The notes under the pieces are model-generated. The model did not search any database, was not told the origin of the DNA, and saw only the letters and a list, made by a program, of their open reading frames with translations. This document shows positions 33,481 through 43,251 of a stretch of DNA of 64,000 bases, one piece after another; positions within the stretch are counted from its first letter, which is position 1; every line of letters begins with the position of its first letter. The stretch lies in NCBI RefSeq assembly GCF_000015725.1, contig NC_008825.1:930001-994000 (forward strand). The letters are read 5' to 3'. The stretch comes from Methylibium petroleiphilum PM1 (GTDB lineage Bacteria; Pseudomonadota; Gammaproteobacteria; Burkholderiales; Burkholderiaceae_C). Position numbers and translations under genes: made by a program.

Positions 33481-35786
33481 GTTTTCGCTGGCAGGCGTTG
33501 GCTCGGTGTCAGCATCCACCAGGCCGGCAGCAGCGCCTGGACTTCGCGCCGTGCGTAGCGGTCGTCGATCAGGTGGACCACGCCCCGGTCGTCGGGCGTG
33601 CGGATCACGCGGCCCGCGGCCTGCACCACCTTCTGCAGGCCGGGGTAGAGGTAGGTGTAGTCATCGCCGGCGCCGAACATCGCCTGCATGCGGGCGCGGA
33701 TCTGCTCGTTGACCGGGTTGACCTGCGGCAGGCCGAGCGTGGACAGGAAGGCGCCGATCAGGCGCCGGCCCGGCAGGTCGATGCCTTCGGAGAATGCACC
33801 GCCCAGCACCGCGAAGCCGATGCCCTGGCCCGTGTCGGTGAAGCGCGCCAGGAAGCGCTGCCGCTCGGCCTCCGGCATGCGCCGCGACTGGCGCCAGCTC
33901 GGCAGCTGAGGATGGCGGGCGGCCAGCCGGTCGGCCACCTGCTCGAGGTAGTCGTAGCTGCTGAAGAAGGCGAGGTAGTTGCCCGGCCGCGCCTCGAATT
34001 CGCGGGCGATCAGCGCCACGATCGGGTCCAGCGAAGCCGCGCGGTGCCGGTAGCGGGTGGAGATGTGGCGCGCGATCTCGACCCGCAGCTGGCCGGGCTG
34101 GAAAGGTGAGGCCACGTCGATGACGGCGTGGTCGGCCGGCAGGCCCAGCAGGTCGGCGTAGTAGAGCCTGGGCTGCAGCGTGGCCGAGAAGAGCGTGCTC
34201 GTGTGGGCAGCGGCCAGGCGCGGCGCCAGGAAGGGCGCCGGCACCAGGTTGCGGATGCACAGCGTCGACGGCGCGGCGCGGTGCGCCCCGGCGCCGGCCG
34301 GCGGCCGGGTGACATCGAGCAGCGAGTGGGTGTCCAGCAGTTCGGCGAGGCGCAGCAGCTGCAGCGCCTCGAAGTGGAAGGCCCGCAGCGCGGCGTCCTG
34401 CGTCTGTGGATGCTCGGCGTCGTGCTCGCCGATCGTGGCACAGGCCAGTTGCAGCGCGGCCCTCAGCGGCGCGGGGAAGGCGGCATGCACCTGGTAGGGC
34501 AGCGATTGGTCCCGGTCGAGGGCGGCCCAGCAGCGGCGCAGCTTGTCGAGCGCCTTCTTCAGCGCCGGAACGGTCTGCGCCGTGACGGAGCGGCGGGCCT
34601 CGGCCAGCGTGTCGGGCCGCAGTTCGGCGCTGTACATCCGGCGTCCGCGCTCCACCAGGTTGTGTGCCTCGTCGACCAGCAGCCCCACCCGCCACAGGTT
34701 GGCCTGCGCCAGGCCGTGCAGCAGGGCGCCGAGATCGAAGTAGTAGTTGTAGTCGCCCACCACCACGTCGGCCCAGCGCGCCAGTTCCTGACTCAGGTAG
34801 TAGGGGCAGACGTCGTGCTGCAGCGCCACGTCGCGCACTCGAGCCCGGTGCAGCACCAGGCGTTCTGCGGACGGTGCCAGCGCCGCCGCGCGCGCTGCCG
34901 GCAACCGGTCGTAGAAGCCGCGGGCCAGCGGGCAGCTTTCGCCGTGGCAGGCCTTGTCGGGGTGCTCGCAGGCCTTGTCGCGGGCCACCAGTTCCAGCAC
35001 CCGCAGCGGGCCGACGGCCAGGCGCTCCAGCGCGTCGAGCGCGAGCTGGCGGCCCGAGGTCTTGGCGGCCAGGAAGAACAGTTTGTCCAGTTTCGCCCCC
35101 GGGGCCGCCTTGAGCAACGGGAACAGCGTGCCCAGGGTCTTGCCGATGCCGGTGGGCGCCTGGGCGAGCAGGCAGCGACCGGCATTCGCCGCCTTGTAGA
35201 CAGCCTCGGCCAGCGGGCGCTGGCCGGCGCGGAAGCCGTCGAAGGGGAAGGCCAGCGCCTGCAGTGCGGCGTCGCGTGCACCGCGATGTGCCAGCTGCTG
35301 CTCGGCCCAGGCCAGGAAGCGCTCGCACTGCTGCTCGAAATGCTGCCGCAGCTCGCCGGCGCTGCAGCGCTCGGTGAACACGGTCTCCTGCTGGCTGCCG
35401 ATGTCGAGGTAGACCAGCGCGATGTCCAGCGCCGCCAGGTCCTGCTGTCGGCACAGCAGCCAGCCGTAGACCTTGGCCTGGGCCCAATGCAGTTGGCGGT
35501 GCGAGGGCGGCTGGCGGTCGAGCCGGCCCTTGTGGGTCTTCACCTCCTCGAGCCGTTGCCGCGCCGGGTCGTAGCCGTCGGCCCGGCCGCGCACCCGCAG
35601 CGCGCCGTGGTCTCCCTGCAGGCTGAGTTCGGTCTGGTAGCCCGGGCCGCGGCGCGCGGCCACCAGCGCGTGGCCGGCCATGCCTTCCAGCGCGCTGGGC
35701 GCGGGTGTGAAGCGCAGGTCGAGATCGCCCTGCTTGGCAGCGAACTCGCAGAGTTCGCGCACCGCGACGGTGTAGCGGGGGTTCAC
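33465..35786 (-). CDS. XPD/DinG-type Fe-S DNA helicase with N-terminal PD-(D/E)XK-like region
   Basis: A 773-residue superfamily 2 helicase. Walker A APTGIGKT (210-217), DEAH box 372-375, and four Cys (273, 280, 285, 327) spaced as in the XPD/DinG 4Fe-4S domain; helicase C-terminal motifs follow (GGAFSEGIDLPG, QAAGRVIRT). The N-terminal 180 residues resemble a Cas4-like nuclease (GRADGYD with Asp70; EEVKT with Glu81 and Lys83). Such proteins unwind damaged or structured DNA 5' to 3'. Its ATG overlaps the stop of the nuclease-like gene by 4 bases, and a LexA box controls the pair. Confidence 0.88.
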   Translation of the reverse strand: MNPRYTVAVRELCEFAAKQGDLDLRFTPAPSALEGMAGHALVAARRGPGYQTELSLQGDHGALRVRGRADGYDPARQRLEEVKTHKGRLDRQPPSHRQLHWAQAKVYGWLLCRQQDLAALDIALVYLDIGSQQETVFTERCSAGELRQHFEQQCERFLAWAEQQLAHRGARDAALQALAFPFDGFRAGQRPLAEAVYKAANAGRCLLAQAPTGIGKTLGTLFPLLKAAPGAKLDKLFFLAAKTSGRQLALDALERLAVGPLRVLELVARDKACEHPDKACHGESCPLARGFYDRLPAARAAALAPSAERLVLHRARVRDVALQHDVCPYYLSQELARWADVVVGDYNYYFDLGALLHGLAQANLWRVGLLVDEAHNLVERGRRMYSAELRPDTLAEARRSVTAQTVPALKKALDKLRRCWAALDRDQSLPYQVHAAFPAPLRAALQLACATIGEHDAEHPQTQDAALRAFHFEALQLLRLAELLDTHSLLDVTRPPAGAGAHRAAPSTLCIRNLVPAPFLAPRLAAAHTSTLFSATLQPRLYYADLLGLPADHAVIDVASPFQPGQLRVEIARHISTRYRHRAASLDPIVALIAREFEARPGNYLAFFSSYDYLEQVADRLAARHPQLPSWRQSRRMPEAERQRFLARFTDTGQGIGFAVLGGAFSEGIDLPGRRLIGAFLSTLGLPQVNPVNEQIRARMQAMFGAGDDYTYLYPGLQKVVQAAGRVIRTPDDRGVVHLIDDRYARREVQALLPAWWMLTPSQRLPAKTYPFG

Positions 35787-36595
35787 GACTGGCCCGGTCC
35801 GGCGTCACCCAGCAGGGCCTGCGCGCTGTCGATGTCGCTGTCGCTGCGCAGCGGCGTGGCCCGGGCCAGCGCCAGCCAGACCGCGAAGGGCAGCGTGCAG
35901 CGGGCATGGCGCGCGGGGCGCAGTTGCTCGAAGTGACCGTCTTCAAGGCTGCCGTGCAGCACCCAGACGCCGAAGGCCTCGGGGATTTCCTCGGGCCGCG
36001 CCACCGCCACCGGGAACACGTAGTGGCACTCGCTGCACAGCCACTGGTAGGCCTGCCGCTTGGCGGCGTGTCGCAGGTCGGACAGCAGGTCGGCCCGCGT
36101 CGCCTTCACCTCGTGGACCATGGGCTGCAGATAGGCCTCGACACTGGTGTTGCGCACCGAGTAGAGGTCGGGCCGTGCGATGCGCCACACGCCGGCGGGC
36201 GCGGCGTGGCCCGCGCCGGCGTCCTGCCACAGCGTGGGCACGGCGGGAGACTGATCCGGCACGGGCTGCCCGGTCGGCGGCGCGTCGATGGCGGCGCGCA
36301 GGGACAGTTCGCGCCAGACGATGCGGCCCGCGCGCATCAGGTGCTCGGCGAACTTCTGCGCCAGGCGGTCGTGTGCGCCGAGTTCGCGCGCGCCACGCCG
36401 GCGCGCATCGGCCAGCACCTCGATGCCGGCGTCGGTGAGTCGCAGCGTGTCGCGGCCCTCGGGCGTGGTGTGCACGCAGAGCCATTGCGCAGCCAGCAGG
36501 TCGATCTCGATGCCGTCCCGGCAAGGCCAGCCCGCCGAGCGCCAGATCTGCAGCAGGCGGGCACGGTGGTGGCGGGTCAGGCGCGGTTCGGCCAT
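35783..36595 (-). CDS. Predicted PD-(D/E)XK-type nuclease-like protein, SOS operon partner of the helicase
   Basis: A 270-residue protein. The first 100 residues look like a winged-helix domain (RLTRHHRARLLQIWR, LRLTDAGIEVL). The second half has a restriction-nuclease-like pattern: RPDLYSVRN (Asp143), then MVHEVKATRADL (Glu162, Lys164) and a following QAYQW. I cannot name the family with certainty. It lies directly upstream of, and overlaps by 4 bases, the XPD/DinG-type helicase gene, and starts 29 bases downstream of a LexA box, so a role in DNA repair is likely. Confidence 0.72.
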   Translation of the reverse strand: MAEPRLTRHHRARLLQIWRSAGWPCRDGIEIDLLAAQWLCVHTTPEGRDTLRLTDAGIEVLADARRRGARELGAHDRLAQKFAEHLMRAGRIVWRELSLRAAIDAPPTGQPVPDQSPAVPTLWQDAGAGHAAPAGVWRIARPDLYSVRNTSVEAYLQPMVHEVKATRADLLSDLRHAAKRQAYQWLCSECHYVFPVAVARPEEIPEAFGVWVLHGSLEDGHFEQLRPARHARCTLPFAVWLALARATPLRSDSDIDSAQALLGDAGPGQS

Positions 36596-36624
36596 GGAAG
36601 GGGAGGCAGGAGGGTGCGAAAAGA

Positions 36625-36644
36625 TACTGTTCGTAAATACAGTA
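36625..36644 (-). promoter_or_regulatory. LexA (SOS) box
   Basis: TACTGTTCGTAAATACAGTA is a 20-base dyad with perfect TACTGT/ACAGTA arms and the CTG-N10-CAG spacing of the E. coli-type LexA box. It lies 29 bases upstream of the nuclease-like gene on the minus strand, where it should repress the nuclease-helicase operon until DNA damage. Confidence 0.88.
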
Positions 36645-36688
36645 CCACGCTTCTCGTCGCGGCCGGGTAAACGAGTGCCGCGTTCGCC

Positions 36689-36718
36689 TTGACAGCGGCG
36701 CGATGCGCTCGTTACTCT
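36689..36718 (+). promoter_or_regulatory. Candidate sigma-70 promoter of the sulfite dehydrogenase genes
   Basis: TTGACA (36689-36694) is followed after 18 bases by TACTCT (36713-36718). The -35 is perfect and the -10 weaker. A dyad overlaps the end of the -10, where a repressor would block initiation. Confidence 0.6.
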
Positions 36719-36733
36719 ACCGACCGATCGGTA
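36718..36733. promoter_or_regulatory. TetR-type operator candidate (TACCGA-CCGA-TCGGTA)
   Basis: A perfect 6-4-6 dyad overlapping the -10 and start region of the promoter before soxC. Its form is typical of TetR-family operators, and a TetR gene lies just downstream of soxD in convergent orientation. Confidence 0.55.
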
Positions 36734-36810
36734 CAGTTCTCGTGCGCGCCGCGCACCATGACCCGCCGCCGGGGCCTTCGCGTCCGGGCGCTCGACGAGG
36801 AAACACGACC

Positions 36811-38124
36811 ATGAAGAATTCGAACACGACCCGACTGATGGAGGCCGCCCGGACCGAACTGCAGGTGGGCGGATCCCTCACCCACGACCCGGGGCGGCGG
36901 GCACTGCTGGGCCGCTCCGCCACGGCGGTGGCGGCCGGCGTGACCGCGCTCGCCGCCGGCCGCAGTGCGGCCGCGCCGCTGGCGGTCCCGGCCGCCAACC
37001 TGGCGATGGGGCGGGCGCTGCCGGAGAGCGAGTACGGCATGCCGTCGAAGTTCGAGGCGCACGTGAAGCGTCGCCGGACCGATGTCTTCGTCAACAAGCA
37101 GAACTTCTCGGACTGGAGCATGACGCCGCTGCACCAGCAGCACGGCACCGTCACGCCCAATGGGCTGATCTACGAGCGCCACCACAACGGCGTTCCGGAG
37201 ATCAACCCCGACGAGCACCGCTTCGCGATCCACGGCATGGTGAAGCAGCCGCTGGTGTTCACGATGTCCGACCTGATGAAGTACCCGTCGGTGTCGAAGT
37301 TCTATTTCATGGAGTGCTCCGGCAACGGCCTGACCGATTGGCTCAAGGCCGCGTCGAAGACCGTGCAGCAGACGCACGGCATGCTGTCGTGTGCGCAGTG
37401 GACGGGCATCCCGGTGTCGACGCTGCTGCAGGAGGCCGGCGTGATGCCCGGAGCGACCTGGGCACTGGCCGAGGGCGCCGACGGCGCGGCGCACGCGCGC
37501 AGCATCCCGATGCAGAAGATGCTGGAGGACGCACTCATCGTCTACGCCGCCAACGGCGAGATGCTGCGGCCCGAGAACGGCTACCCGCTGCGCCTGTTCA
37601 TCCCGGGGTGGGAGGGCAATGTCAGCATCAAGTGGCTGCGCCGCATCAAGCTGGGTGACCAACCCTGGAACCTGCGCAGCGAGACGGCGCGCTACACCGA
37701 CCCGATGCCGGACGGGAAGTGGCGACAGTTCAGCTTCGCGATGGAGGCCAAGTCGGTGGTGACCTCGCCGTCGGGGGGCATGACGGTGCGTCCCGGAGAG
37801 ATCGAGATCCTGGGCTTCGCGTGGTCCGGGCAGGGCAGCATCCGCGCCGTCGACGTGACGCTCGACGGCGGGCGCACCTGGCAGGAGGCCACGCTGGAGC
37901 CGCCGGTGCTCGACAAGTGCCTGACCCGCTTCAGGCTGCGCTGGAAATGGGACGGTCGACCGACGTCGATCGCCAGTCGTGCCGTCGACTCGACGGGTTA
38001 TGTGCAACCCACCGTGGAAGAGATCAAGAAGGTCCGCGCGATCACCGGCTTCGTGCAGCACCACAACGGCATCTTCCCGTGGTCCATCGATGCCGCCGGG
38101 GAGGTGAAGAATGCGATCGCCTGA
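36811..38124 (+). CDS. soxC: SoxC-like molybdopterin sulfite dehydrogenase subunit
   Basis: A 437-residue sulfite oxidase-family protein. A twin-arginine export motif (GRRALLGRS, Arg29-Arg30) precedes a hydrophobic segment; the Mo-ligating Cys is in YFMECSGNGLTDW (Cys169); the C-terminal dimerisation domain has the GQGSIRAVDVTLDGGRTWQEA pattern. In the Sox system SoxC works with the cytochrome SoxD; stand-alone relatives oxidise sulfite. The gene for a c-type cytochrome overlaps its 3' end by 14 bases. No soxXYZAB genes are visible, so oxidation of free sulfite, such as that released from sulfonates, is the likelier role. GAGGAAA precedes the ATG. Confidence 0.9.
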   Translation: MKNSNTTRLMEAARTELQVGGSLTHDPGRRALLGRSATAVAAGVTALAAGRSAAAPLAVPAANLAMGRALPESEYGMPSKFEAHVKRRRTDVFVNKQNFSDWSMTPLHQQHGTVTPNGLIYERHHNGVPEINPDEHRFAIHGMVKQPLVFTMSDLMKYPSVSKFYFMECSGNGLTDWLKAASKTVQQTHGMLSCAQWTGIPVSTLLQEAGVMPGATWALAEGADGAAHARSIPMQKMLEDALIVYAANGEMLRPENGYPLRLFIPGWEGNVSIKWLRRIKLGDQPWNLRSETARYTDPMPDGKWRQFSFAMEAKSVVTSPSGGMTVRPGEIEILGFAWSGQGSIRAVDVTLDGGRTWQEATLEPPVLDKCLTRFRLRWKWDGRPTSIASRAVDSTGYVQPTVEEIKKVRAITGFVQHHNGIFPWSIDAAGEVKNAIA

Positions 38125-38719
38125 ACTGTCGTGGTGCGGCCTCGTCGTCGCGTGCTGTCTGGCAGGTTGCGCGGTCCCGGCTGCCGCGCCGAACGCGGCG
38201 GCGCCTTCGCCGCACGGCCATGCGATCTCGGAGCAGGAACTGCAGGCCTGGAACATCGACGTGCGCGGCCCCGACGGCGCGGGGCTGCCGCCGGGGTCGG
38301 GTTCGGTCGCGGCGGGCAAGGCGGTGTTCGACGCCAAGTGCGCCGCCTGCCATGGCGCCGCCGCAGCCGGTGGGCCGGTGTTCGGGCCCATGGTCGGTGG
38401 CATCGGCTCCTTCAAGACCGATCGCCGCGTACTCACGCCGGGCAGCATGTATCCGTATGCGCCGATCCTGTTCGACTACGTGCGGCGTGCGATGCCGATG
38501 AACGCGCCGCAGTCGCTGACGAACGACGAGACCTACGCGGTCAGCGGCTATCTGCTGCACCTCAACGGGCTGGTGCCGGCCGATGCGGTGATGAGCGCAC
38601 AGACGTTGGCTGCGGTGCGCATGCCCAACCGCGACGGCTTCCTGGTCGACGATCGGCCCGACACCCGGGCCACGCGGTGCATGCGCGACTGCCCGCCGAT
38701 CTCGAGCGCGGCGCGCTGA
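38111..38719 (+). CDS. soxD: SoxD-like c-type cytochrome, predicted lipoprotein
   Basis: A 202-residue protein with a lipoprotein signal (LAGC, Cys20) and a single haem-binding motif CAACH (77-81); downstream RRAMPMNAPQSLT resembles the axial-Met region of SoxD/cytochrome c domains, and ETYAVSGYLLHLNGLV follows the family C-terminus. It overlaps soxC by 14 bases and would take electrons from its Mo centre. Only one haem is present. The lipid anchor would hold the enzyme at the membrane. Confidence 0.86.
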   Translation: MRSPELSWCGLVVACCLAGCAVPAAAPNAAAPSPHGHAISEQELQAWNIDVRGPDGAGLPPGSGSVAAGKAVFDAKCAACHGAAAAGGPVFGPMVGGIGSFKTDRRVLTPGSMYPYAPILFDYVRRAMPMNAPQSLTNDETYAVSGYLLHLNGLVPADAVMSAQTLAAVRMPNRDGFLVDDRPDTRATRCMRDCPPISSAAR

Positions 38720-38734
38720 ACGGCGGCTGCCGGG

Positions 38735-38752
38735 CGCCGCGGGACCGCGGCG
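38735..38752. terminator. GC-rich hairpin between convergent soxD-like and TetR genes
   Basis: CGCCGCGG and CCGCGGCG are perfect 8-base arms around a 2-base loop, placed in the 33-base gap between convergent genes. There is no T run, so the terminator function is only probable. Confidence 0.4.
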
Positions 38753-39340
38753 TCAGGCGGCCAGCGCCCGCAGCGCCATCGAGTTGAAGCGCTCGGCGAT
38801 CTGCCGCGGCCCGACGCGGCCCGAAGGCTTGAGCCACAGGTAGCTGTAGAAGTACATGCCCAGCAGGCCCTTGAGGACGATGGCGTCGTAGGGGCGGAAC
38901 ACGCCCTGGCGTTCGCCATCGACCAGGATGCTCTTCCACGCTCCCTCGTAGCGGGCGTGCAGCGCCATCACCTCGCGGTGCCGCTCGCCGGTGAGCGACT
39001 GCACCTCGCGGAAGCACACCGTCAGCTCGGCCTGGTGCGACGCGATCTTCAGCATCAGGTAATCGCCCAGCAGCACCAGCCGCTCGGCCGGCGGCAGCTC
39101 GCTGCGTGCCACTTCGGCGGCGTGCGCGGCCAGGTCGACGATGTACTCGCGGCTGATGTCGTACAGCAGGTCTTCCTTGCTTCGGATGTGGTGGTAGAGC
39201 GCGCCGCGCCCGAGCGAGACCGCGTCGCCGAGTTCGGCGATGCCGACCGCGTGGAAGCCGCGCGCCGCAAACAGCTGGGCCGCGGTCTTGAGGATGCGGT
39301 CTCGCTGGGAGGCTTCGGCGGGGGCCTTGTTCTTGTTCAT
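38753..39340 (-). CDS. TetR-family transcriptional regulator
   Basis: A 195-residue TetR protein. The N-terminal HTH reads RDRILKTAAQLFAARGFHAVGIAELGDAVSLGRGALYHHIRSKEDLLYDI, and the C-terminal all-helical ligand domain follows. The ATG giving MNKNKAPAEAS is used; an upstream GTG would add 21 residues. It is convergent with the sulfite dehydrogenase genes, whose promoter carries a TetR-type dyad at 36718-36733, so it probably represses them. The ligand is unknown. Confidence 0.88.
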   Translation of the reverse strand: MNKNKAPAEASQRDRILKTAAQLFAARGFHAVGIAELGDAVSLGRGALYHHIRSKEDLLYDISREYIVDLAAHAAEVARSELPPAERLVLLGDYLMLKIASHQAELTVCFREVQSLTGERHREVMALHARYEGAWKSILVDGERQGVFRPYDAIVLKGLLGMYFYSYLWLKPSGRVGPRQIAERFNSMALRALAA

Positions 39341-39528
39341 CGGTCGTTCTGAAATCGGCAATCGACAGCCGGATTCTAGAGGCCGCTGTACCGTTTGTTC
39401 CACCCTTCGATACGGGGTCGGCGCGAGCGCCGATCGGTGCGTGGGGGTCGCTCTCTATTGCTGCGTGCACTGCGTGCCCATACGCTCTGTTCTGCCCCCG
39501 CCATCATCTGTTCCATTGACCGATACCG

Positions 39529-40556
39529 ATGAGAGCCCAGCGCCATACGTACGATCTTGCCGAGGTGTTCGAACAGATCTTCTCGGCCGCGCCGTGGCCG
39601 ATGCTGATGCTGGGTGAGGACGCCGCGGTGCTGGGTGCGAGCGACGAATACGGCCACGGTGAGGCCGACTCCGACCTGCCGCTGCGCGCGCGTGCGCCGC
39701 ACTACCTGGCGTCGTTGCGCGGCGGCCCGCCGTGGTCGGCCGCGCAGGAGGCCGACAGCGTGCGGACGCTGCCCTCGGGGGCGCAGGTGCACGAGCGGCT
39801 CTTCCTGCGCCGCACGCCCTGGGGGGCCAGCCTCGTGATCGTCGACCAGACCGACCTGCGCCAGCTCCAGACCTCCGACCTGCAGACGGCACGGCTCGCG
39901 GCGCTGGGCTTCATGGTGGCGGGCGTCTGCCACGAGATCACGAACCCGCTCACCTCGCTGCACTCCATCGTGCAGATCCTGCGGTCCGAGAAGCAGCCGA
40001 GCCCGGCGCTGCTGGACAAGGGCTTCGACAACATCGCGGTCAACGTCAAGCGCATCCTCGACATCTCGCGGCGGCTGGTGAAGTTCTCGCGCGTCGGTGA
40101 CGAGCCGCGCTACGGCTTCGCGGTCGACGAGGCCATCGAGGAGGCGCTCTACGTGCTGCGCCAGGACGACCTGCTGCGCGACGTGGAGCTGCAGTACCTG
40201 CGCCGCGACGCGGGCCTGAAGGTGTTCGGCAACACGGGGCAGATCCGCGAGATCTTCCTGAACCTGTTCGTCAATGCCGCTCAGGCGATGGCCGGCCGCG
40301 GCACGCTGCGCATCGAGACCCGCGAGGCCGGCCCGATGGTCGAAGTGCTGGTCGGTGACACCGGCCCGGGCGTGCCGGCCGAGGCCGTGGGCCGCATCTT
40401 CGAACCCTTCTTCACCACCAAGTCCAGCATGCACGGCACCGGGCTCGGGCTGGCGATCAGCACCGAGATCGCCCACGAGCACGGCGGCAGCCTCTCGCTG
40501 CGACACACCGGCAGCGAGGGCGCCACGTTCTGCGTCGCGCTGCCCAGGGAACGCGC

Positions 40557-40560
<4 letters not shown>
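39529..40560 (+). CDS. Soluble sensor histidine kinase (NtrB-like)
   Basis: A 343-residue kinase without membrane segments. A degenerate PAS-like region (about 10-110) is followed by the dimerisation/phosphoacceptor helix MVAGVCHEITNPLTSL (His135), the N box NLFVNAAQAM, G1 DTGPGVP, F box FTTKSS and G2 GTGLGLA. It senses a cytoplasmic signal and phosphorylates the response regulator encoded next, whose ATG overlaps its stop by 4 bases. Together they form a sigma-54 two-component system placed between the sulfite oxidation genes and the oxygenase operon. Confidence 0.9.
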
Positions 40561-42005
<1,445 letters not shown>

Positions 42006-42023
42006 ACCGCACGGAAAGCAGCC

Positions 42024-42482
42024 ATGTCGAACGAATCCGCCGAACTGCTGACACCGAACCTGATCCTCGCGCAGACGGGTTTCTTCCAGGACCTGACCGC
42101 GCGCCAGCTCGAGCGCATCGCGCTGCTCAGCGAGGTGCAGCACTGCAACGAGGGGCAGCAGGTCTACCGGGTCGGCGAACCGGCCAGCCTGGTCTATGTG
42201 CTGGTGCGCGGCATGGTCCGGCTCGCGGTGGGCTACGGCGAGCGCAACGCCAGTGCCGGCAACATGCTGCGGCGCGGCGAGGTGTTCGGCTGGGCGGCGC
42301 TCACGCCGAGCTGCAACCTGCGCATCGCCACCGCCACCTGCCTCACGCCCTGCAGCTTCCTGGCGATCGACGGCAACGGCCTGCTCGGTCTGATGGAGCA
42401 GGATCACACGCTGGGCTACCGCCTGATGACCCAGCTCAACCGCATCATCTCCGGCACGCTGACGGCCTTCGCCGGCGGTTGA
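42024..42482 (+). CDS. Free-standing cyclic-nucleotide-binding-like domain protein
   Basis: A 152-residue protein consisting of one Crp-type cNMP-binding domain with no HTH. The barrel spans about 20-120, with the phosphate-binding cassette RRGEVFGWAALTPSCNLRIATATC (split: RRGEVFGWAAL at 83-93, then LRIATATC). The Glu that binds ribose in cAMP sites is Trp here, and the phosphate Arg is shifted, so the ligand may not be cAMP. It follows the response regulator by 18 bases. The same cassette recurs in the Rieske-ferredoxin fusion and the ABC-permease fusion, suggesting a shared signal or assembly. Confidence 0.88.
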   Translation: MSNESAELLTPNLILAQTGFFQDLTARQLERIALLSEVQHCNEGQQVYRVGEPASLVYVLVRGMVRLAVGYGERNASAGNMLRRGEVFGWAALTPSCNLRIATATCLTPCSFLAIDGNGLLGLMEQDHTLGYRLMTQLNRIISGTLTAFAGG

Positions 42483-42507
42483 CGCAGAGCCCCGCGCGGC
42501 CGACGCG

Positions 42508-43251
42508 CTACAGCGCGCGCAGCAGCAGGCCGGCTCCGACCGCGACGCACAGCGCGCCCACGGCGCGGCGCAGCAGCGCGGCATCGACGGCGTGCGCGAG
42601 ATGCACGCCGATCCACACGCCGGCCACCTCGAACACCGTCAGCAGCGCGGCGAGTTCGAGGTCCACGATGCCGTGCGCCAAGTGGCCCACGCTGCCCGAG
42701 ACCGACGCCAGGATCTGCACCACCTGGCTGGCGCCGATCGCGGTCAGCGGCGCGAAGCCGCTCAGCACCATCATCGGCACGGACAGCGCCGGACCGCCCA
42801 CGCCGGTGAGCCCGGATCCGAAGCCGGTGAGCGCGCCGATGCCGAACAGCAGCGCGCGCCGCCACTGCGGCCGACCCTCGAAGGCGGTGCGGCGTCGTGC
42901 GCCGCCCCCGAGCAGCGTGTAGACACCGGCCAGCACGATCAGCACGGCCAGCACCAGCCCGAGCAGGTGGGCATCGAGCAGAGCGTTGGCCCAGGCGCCG
43001 ACCGCGCCGAACAGCGCGCCGCCCACGCACAGCGGCAGCGTCACCGACCAGTCGATGCTGCCGCGCCGTTGGAAGAACCAGGTGCCGACGATGCCGGTGA
43101 AGATGAAGGTGAAGAGGGCCGTGGCCATCGACGCCTGGATGGGCAGCGGCGCCAGCAGGTTGAGCGCCGGGATCAGCAGGATGCCACCCACTCCCACGGC
43201 GCCGATCAGCACGCCGACGACCAGCGCGACCGCGATCAGCCCGGCCATCAT
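42508..43251 (-). CDS. TauE/SafE-family membrane permease (sulfite/organosulfonate exporter type)
   Basis: A 247-residue TSUP protein with about eight hydrophobic segments. It begins LIAVALVVGVLIGAVGVGGILLIPAL and repeats the pattern as GIGALTGFGSGLTGVGGPALSVPMM, the two internal copies typical of the family. TSUP proteins move sulfite, sulfoacetate or other organosulfur anions. Its ATG overlaps the SulP stop by 4 bases, so the two are cotranscribed. Near a sulfite dehydrogenase it would export sulfite to the periplasm for oxidation; the substrate is inferred. Confidence 0.88.
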   Translation of the reverse strand: MMAGLIAVALVVGVLIGAVGVGGILLIPALNLLAPLPIQASMATALFTFIFTGIVGTWFFQRRGSIDWSVTLPLCVGGALFGAVGAWANALLDAHLLGLVLAVLIVLAGVYTLLGGGARRRTAFEGRPQWRRALLFGIGALTGFGSGLTGVGGPALSVPMMVLSGFAPLTAIGASQVVQILASVSGSVGHLAHGIVDLELAALLTVFEVAGVWIGVHLAHAVDAALLRRAVGALCVAVGAGLLLRAL

